Shown here piece after piece: positions 43,003 through 46,859 of a DNA stretch of 46,859 bases. Source of the stretch: an uncultured Mordavella sp. (lineage in GTDB: Bacteria; Bacillota; Clostridia; Lachnospirales; Lachnospiraceae); NCBI GenBank assembly GCA_902406105.1, contig CABPCP010000019.1, positions 1 through 46,859 of the forward strand, read 5' to 3'. Each line of letters opens with the position of its first letter. Position 1 is the first letter of the stretch. The notes beneath the pieces were generated by a model. The model was given only the letters and a program-made list of their open reading frames with translations, ran no database searches and was not told the DNA's origin. A program made the position numbers and the translations under genes.

Positions 43003-44106
43003 TTAGTTCTGCTTCAGCAATTCTTTATTCTCTTTTTTGTCATGCAAAAAAATACTAATCCTTTTCACAAGCATAACAACCAAAATCAAAAAGCCAATAT
43101 AGCCATTGAGTACATAAATACCATTCAACAATTTGTTATATGGTACATACATTGCAATCAGAAGTGCCACGATTGCAAAGGTCACTGTCAATATTTTAAA
43201 TCTACTGGTCCCCTCATCCGAAAAACGGGACACACTGGTCCACAAAAGCGGACAAGCGCTTGTATATATCGCCGCAAAAATAAAAATACCAAACACATGT
43301 CCAAGCGGCGCCCATAACTGAGTGGCAATCACCAAATTAGGAATTTGGGTATCCGCTAATCTATCTATTTGTGCCAGTATAGCAAGTCCAATGATCGAGT
43401 TGACTGTGACTAACGTGACAAAGGCCATAATACTTGCTTTTAGCAATCGTTTGAAATCTTCTTTCTTCGCCAGTTCTCCTGTAAAGCTTGCCAGCCACAG
43501 GATTCCCATTCCTCCATTTGATAGCCCTGAAGTAATCCAACTCTTCCCCACTTGCGTGACTTCAACCGTTCCTGAATTTACTGCCTCTATGCCGGCCGAT
43601 ACATTTCCGCTATTTCTGATTAAACTAATCCCCACTACTACAAAGATAGAAAAGACAAGAAGTGGGCCAATCCTGCCAATAACCTTGACAATCGAATCAA
43701 GCCCATATGCAACAGTTAATATTGACAGCACAACAATAATTCCCGCTCCGGCAATAAGAGGCACTCCGTATTGTTGTTTCAAAGTAGAAGCCGCGCCGGA
43801 TATCATGACCATATACGACAAATAACAAGAAATATTCGTAAAGATATCAAAAATCATTCCAATTTTCGTCCCACAATAAAACGCGAAAACATCGTTCCCT
43901 TTCGTAATATTTCCATATCTTCCCGCATACGCAAAGCCATAATTCGCCAAACTATAAATTATGATTATTATGACCGCTGAGCCTATCATTTTCCACCCGT
44001 AGGGCGTATAATACTGCATTACTTCCTGACCCGTCGCCACCCCTGATCCTATCTGAAATGCCAAATAAGCGCCACACAAAAGAATTAATTTTTTAAAATT
44101 GTCCAT
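43003..44106 (-). CDS. YkvI family membrane transporter
   Basis: 367 residues with about ten membrane segments; AAGGAG precedes the ATG. The opening LILLCGAYLAFQIGSGVATGQEVMQYYTPYGWK, with an unwound glycine-rich first helix, marks the YkvI group (COG3949) of the amino acid-polyamine-cation superfamily with LeuT fold. These proteins are thought to carry amino acids or similar small molecules, but no substrate is proven. It is the first gene behind the sigma-54 promoter at 44156-44170 and diverges from the PAS activator gene. This makes it a likely importer for operon 2. Confidence 0.82.
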   Translation of the reverse strand: MDNFKKLILLCGAYLAFQIGSGVATGQEVMQYYTPYGWKMIGSAVIIIIIYSLANYGFAYAGRYGNITKGNDVFAFYCGTKIGMIFDIFTNISCYLSYMVMISGAASTLKQQYGVPLIAGAGIIVVLSILTVAYGLDSIVKVIGRIGPLLVFSIFVVVGISLIRNSGNVSAGIEAVNSGTVEVTQVGKSWITSGLSNGGMGILWLASFTGELAKKEDFKRLLKASIMAFVTLVTVNSIIGLAILAQIDRLADTQIPNLVIATQLWAPLGHVFGIFIFAAIYTSACPLLWTSVSRFSDEGTSRFKILTVTFAIVALLIAMYVPYNKLLNGIYVLNGYIGFLILVVMLVKRISIFLHDKKENKELLKQN

Positions 44107-44155
44107 TTTCCACTCCTTATTTTTGTAATAATCAGCCTCATATTACTATAAATAA

Positions 44156-44170
44156 GCAAAAAGCGTGCCA
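44156..44170 (-). promoter_or_regulatory. Sigma-54 promoter of the YkvI gene and operon 2
   Basis: Minus strand TGGCACGCTTTTTGC: -24 TGGCAC at 44170-44165, -12 TTGC at 44159-44156, with 10 bp between GG and GC. It is about 50 bp upstream of the YkvI start. Confidence 0.88.
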
Positions 44171-44218
44171 ATTTTCTTTCCGCTTCTCTCCCTCTTTTCA
44201 CTTGATATTTGTCTATTT

Positions 44219-44256
44219 ATGGGCAGATATTCGCATTTTAGACAAAATCCGCCCAT
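44219..44256. promoter_or_regulatory. Inverted repeat, probable upstream activating site
   Basis: atgggcagat (44219-44228) and atccgcccat (44247-44256) match as reverse complements at 9 of 10 bases with an 18-bp spacer. It lies about 65-100 bp upstream of the sigma-54 promoter and just upstream of the activator's own promoter, the usual place for an activator to bind. Confidence 0.6.
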
Positions 44257-44273
44257 TTTTAAACATGTCTTGC

Positions 44274-44302
44274 TTGACTTTAAAAACTATAGAAAATATA
44301 AT
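44274..44302 (+). promoter_or_regulatory. Sigma-A promoter of the PAS activator gene
   Basis: TTGACT (44274-44279), 17-bp spacer, TATAAT (44297-44302), 32 bp before the start codon. Confidence 0.8.
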
Positions 44303-44334
44303 ATTTATCAAACTATATTATGAGGTGATATTCT

Positions 44335-46068
44335 ATGGATTTAACACTCCTTTCTTCCGTTTTTGACAAAAGCCCTGTGGGACTTCTCCTGTATTGTCCT
44401 GACTCCCTTATTTATATAAATAATTTTGCCGTACATAGATTAGGAACTGAAAATCCACTTACAGACCATCATATGTGTTCTCTTTTACGTATGGAGGAAA
44501 AGCGGTCTTTTTCCGATACAATAATGATCGGTGACTACTATTATCGGGAAAATCTGTCCTTTGCATTTATAGAAAATAAAAAAATTTCGGTAATCCTCCT
44601 GGAAGATATCACCGCAGAAGTCGCGGCCCAGGATGAGGCAGACGAGTTTCGTTCCTATTTCGATGCCCTTTTAGATATTGGGATTCTTGCTATCGATAAA
44701 GAAGAAACCATTACTTATATTAACCGGACCTCTTGCGATAAACACGGGGCCAATCCATCTGATCTGATCGGTAAAAAATTTAGCTATTTTTCTCCAGAAG
44801 TGACTAATAGTGCGATCCTTCAAACACTTCACACCCGTAAACCCGTGGAAAATAGACAAATGAAACATTCCATCCCCAATGTTCCACGAGAATTAAGCAG
44901 TGCTTTTCCCGTGTACCGAAACGGCCAATTCCAGGGTGCCGTTTCAGTTCTTCTGTTCAGTCGTCAGATCAATAACCTGCTTAACGCTACTTCGTCTCTC
45001 CAAATTGAATATCGAAGCCATATGCGTGAAAAAAATACTAGTTCCGACACCCTGTATTCCTTTGACGATATCTTAGGCAATGACCGGGAACTTCAAAAGG
45101 TAAAAAAGATTGCCATGAAAATATGCAATGTTCCTTCTCCTGTCCTGATTTATGGAGAAACTGGAACTGGAAAAGAATTATTCGCTCAAAGTATTCATAG
45201 CGCCAGCGGAAACCGCGCAAAACCTTTTATCGGCATCAACTGTGCAGCTATTCCTGAAACGCTTCTTGAAAGCACTCTTTTCGGCACCGAAAAAGGTGCC
45301 TTTACCGGCGCCACAAATTCGCCCGGATTGATCGAACAGGCCAAGGATGGCACTTTATTTTTGGATGAGATTAACTCTATGCCAGTAGAACTGCAGGTAA
45401 AACTGCTCCGTGTAATCCAGGAACGCTCCTATCGGCGGGTTGGCGGCATTCAAGCCAGAAAACTAAACTGCCGAATTTTAAGCGCATGTAACCAGCCTCC
45501 CAAAGATTGCATTTCCATCGGTTCCCTCAGAGACGATCTCTATTACCGTCTTGCGGCAGTCCAACTTAATATCCCTCCTCTTAGGGAAAGAGGCGATGAT
45601 ATCCTCCTCCTAGCTGAAAGTGCAATCCAGCGTTATTCAGAAATATATGGTCTTCATCCGGTATTGTCCAGTGAAGCTAAGGTTGCATTTCTGAACTACA
45701 ACTGGCCGGGAAATGTAAGGGAACTCAATCACATCATTGAAAGTATCTTAATCCTGCTGGAAGATACAGATGAAATCACCTTTAATGACCTCCCGGACAC
45801 GCTAAAAATGTGCGCCTCGCCTCACTATGCTTCCGTAGAACTACCCTTTACACAGGAAGCTGACCAGATATATACTGTCCAGGAAAAGAAAGAATCTAAA
45901 CCGTTAAAGGATTCTTTATCAAATTATGAGCGAGATAAAATCCTCCATGCGTTGGAAGCTAACAACTATAACATTTCAAAGACTGCCCGCGAACTCGGAT
46001 ATTCCAGGTCTAACCTTCAATATCGTATAAAAAAATTAAATATTGAAATCAAACGAAAAAATAGTTAA
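44335..46068 (+). CDS. Sigma-54 activator with PAS, AAA+ and Fis-type HTH domains
   Basis: 577 residues; GAGGTG lies 8 bases before the ATG. An N-terminal sensor part with two PAS-like domains spans about 5-95 (SPVGLLLYCPDSLIYINNFA) and 105-215 (ALLDIGILAIDKEETITYINR). The AAA+ domain has Walker A GETGTGKE (274-281), GAFTGA (321-326) and Walker B LFLDEINS. The C-terminal Fis-type helix-turn-helix is LEANNYNISKTARELGYSRSNLQYRIKKL. It senses a small molecule through PAS and opens sigma-54 promoters. The divergent promoter at 44156 and the one at 40049 are its probable targets. Confidence 0.93.
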   Translation: MDLTLLSSVFDKSPVGLLLYCPDSLIYINNFAVHRLGTENPLTDHHMCSLLRMEEKRSFSDTIMIGDYYYRENLSFAFIENKKISVILLEDITAEVAAQDEADEFRSYFDALLDIGILAIDKEETITYINRTSCDKHGANPSDLIGKKFSYFSPEVTNSAILQTLHTRKPVENRQMKHSIPNVPRELSSAFPVYRNGQFQGAVSVLLFSRQINNLLNATSSLQIEYRSHMREKNTSSDTLYSFDDILGNDRELQKVKKIAMKICNVPSPVLIYGETGTGKELFAQSIHSASGNRAKPFIGINCAAIPETLLESTLFGTEKGAFTGATNSPGLIEQAKDGTLFLDEINSMPVELQVKLLRVIQERSYRRVGGIQARKLNCRILSACNQPPKDCISIGSLRDDLYYRLAAVQLNIPPLRERGDDILLLAESAIQRYSEIYGLHPVLSSEAKVAFLNYNWPGNVRELNHIIESILILLEDTDEITFNDLPDTLKMCASPHYASVELPFTQEADQIYTVQEKKESKPLKDSLSNYERDKILHALEANNYNISKTARELGYSRSNLQYRIKKLNIEIKRKNS

Positions 46069-46114
46069 GGAAAAAAGCAACCACTTCACCATCACGAAAT
46101 CAAAGGAGAGAGTA

Positions 46115-46735
46115 ATGGCATACACCACTATGATATTTGATATTGACGGAACCTTGACTGACAGCGCTTCCGCGATTTTATACACTTTGCGAAAGACAGT
46201 ACTGGCCATAACAGGCAGGGATTACGACTACAAAGAACTTAATTTTGCCCTGGGCACGCCAAGCTATCTTTCTCTTCAAAAACTTTGCGGTGATAAATGG
46301 CAGGAAGCCGCCCGGATCGGTCAAAGCTTCTACGAGGAAGCCATCTCCAAAATTCCTTTATTTGACGATATAGAAGAAACCATTACAAAACTGTATAAAA
46401 AAGGCACACACCTTGGGGTTGTCACATCCAAATCCCGCCTCCAGCTCGGACGTACTTTTGTAAACTACCCCATCTATTCCTGCTTTGAGCACATTGTCTG
46501 CGAAGATGACACTCCATATCACAAGCCAGACCCACGACCTCTGCTGGAATGTATCCGCCGCTTTGGAACAGACACCGCTTCCGCTCTTTACATCGGCGAC
46601 ACTTCTGCTGACTTCGGGTGCGCGAAACAAGCCGGCATCGATTTTGGACTGGCCTCCTGGGGCTGTACATCTGAGGAAGAAATCTCGACGGACGTTAAAC
46701 TTAAGACGCCCTTAGACTTGCTGAAATACATATAG
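46115..46735 (+). CDS. HAD family hydrolase, phosphoglycolate phosphatase-like
   Basis: 206 residues from the ATG at 46115 (GGAGAG upstream); the frame extends back into the activator gene without a ribosome site. The four HAD motifs are present: FDIDGTLTD (nucleophile Asp and acid/base Asp), VVTSKSR, the Lys in YHKPDPRPL, and YIGDTSADFGCAKQAG. The alpha-helical cap fits the Gph/PGMB-type subgroup, which removes phosphate from small sugar phosphates or phosphoglycolate. It follows the PAS activator by 46 bp and is probably co-transcribed, so it may clear a dead-end phosphate made by the operon 2 kinases. Confidence 0.85.
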   Translation: MAYTTMIFDIDGTLTDSASAILYTLRKTVLAITGRDYDYKELNFALGTPSYLSLQKLCGDKWQEAARIGQSFYEEAISKIPLFDDIEETITKLYKKGTHLGVVTSKSRLQLGRTFVNYPIYSCFEHIVCEDDTPYHKPDPRPLLECIRRFGTDTASALYIGDTSADFGCAKQAGIDFGLASWGCTSEEEISTDVKLKTPLDLLKYI

Positions 46736-46764
46736 ACAGTCTTTCGCCGGCAGAAAGATCCAGC

Positions 46765-46804
46765 AAAAAAAGACCTAAGTCAGATAATCTAACTTAGGTC
46801 TTTT
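46765..46804 (+). terminator. Terminator after the HAD hydrolase gene
   Basis: Perfect 10-bp stem agacctaagt/acttaggtct (46771-46780 with 46792-46801), A-run before and TTTT after; works in both directions. Confidence 0.85.
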
Positions 46805-46809
46805 ACATA

Positions 46810-46828
46810 CCCTGAAAACTGCATACAA
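46810..46828 (+). other. Sequence resembling rRNA spacer/leader at the window end
   Basis: ccctgaaaactgcatacaa resembles the TTGAAAACTGCATA-type element seen in leaders and spacers of rRNA operons of Firmicutes. The window ends 31 bases later, so nothing more can be said. Confidence 0.25.
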
Positions 46829-46859
46829 GAAATCATCCGTACCTTCCGCCTCCGCTTGA

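Noticed and set aside
1..46859. CRISPR arrays, insertion sequences, prophage or integrase genes
   Set aside because: No regularly spaced repeats, transposase motifs or phage genes were seen by eye in any part of the window.

Overview
The window looks like a chromosomal segment of a Gram-positive anaerobe of the Clostridia, most likely a Lachnospiraceae-type gut bacterium. This is inferred from strong AGGAGG-type ribosome binding sites, sigma-A promoters of TTGACA/TATAAT form, lipoprotein signal peptides, an ECF-type vitamin transporter, NhaC, YkvI and DUF5058 membrane proteins, and sigma-54 regulators of the LevR and PAS-AAA-Fis types. The species cannot be fixed from this sequence. Nearly all the DNA is used, and no gene-free gap exceeds about 300 bases.

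Bases 1 to 19.8 kb are mostly housekeeping and unlinked small units. In order they are: the end of a PepSY membrane protein; a metal-dependent amidohydrolase divergent from a TetR regulator with a clear operator; two DUF3592-like membrane proteins; a divergent peptide deformylase; tRNA-Trp(CCA); a ferritin-like diiron protein; a 1574-residue protein with four AAA+ modules; an ECF transporter S component divergent from coaBC; a sigma factor, anti-sigma, transglutaminase-lipoprotein and lipoprotein operon; an aspartate aminotransferase; and rpoN (sigma-54).

From 19.8 to 46.7 kb lie two large catabolic operons on the minus strand, each headed by a divergent sigma-54 activator. Operon 1 (28.5 to 19.8 kb) starts at a canonical -24/-12 promoter. 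It encodes an ornithine cyclodeaminase-like enzyme, an MmgE/PrpD protein, an opine dehydrogenase-like enzyme, an Asp/Glu racemase-like protein, an M20 amidohydrolase, DUF5058 with a membrane partner (probable transporter), an amidohydrolase and a LUD protein. Its likely activator is a short LevR-like protein that lacks the usual PRD/PTS domains. The enzyme families suggest breakdown of an acylated or N-carboxyalkyl (opine-like) amino acid.

Operon 2 (44.1 to 30.8 kb) has canonical sigma-54 promoters at 44.16 kb and 40.05 kb. It encodes a YkvI transporter, a MATE exporter broken by one in-frame amber codon, two NhaC antiporters, two paralogous DapB/diaminopentanoate dehydrogenase-like enzymes, an SDR lacking its catalytic Tyr, two DhaK-DhaL kinase pairs without DhaM, and a fucose/arabinose isomerase-like protein. 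It looks like an undescribed polyol or sugar-acid pathway ending in phosphorylation. Its likely activator is the PAS-AAA-Fis protein at 44.3 kb, followed by a HAD phosphatase. An inverted repeat between activator and promoter is a good upstream activating site. With rpoN nearby, the right half of the window can be read as a sigma-54 catabolic island.
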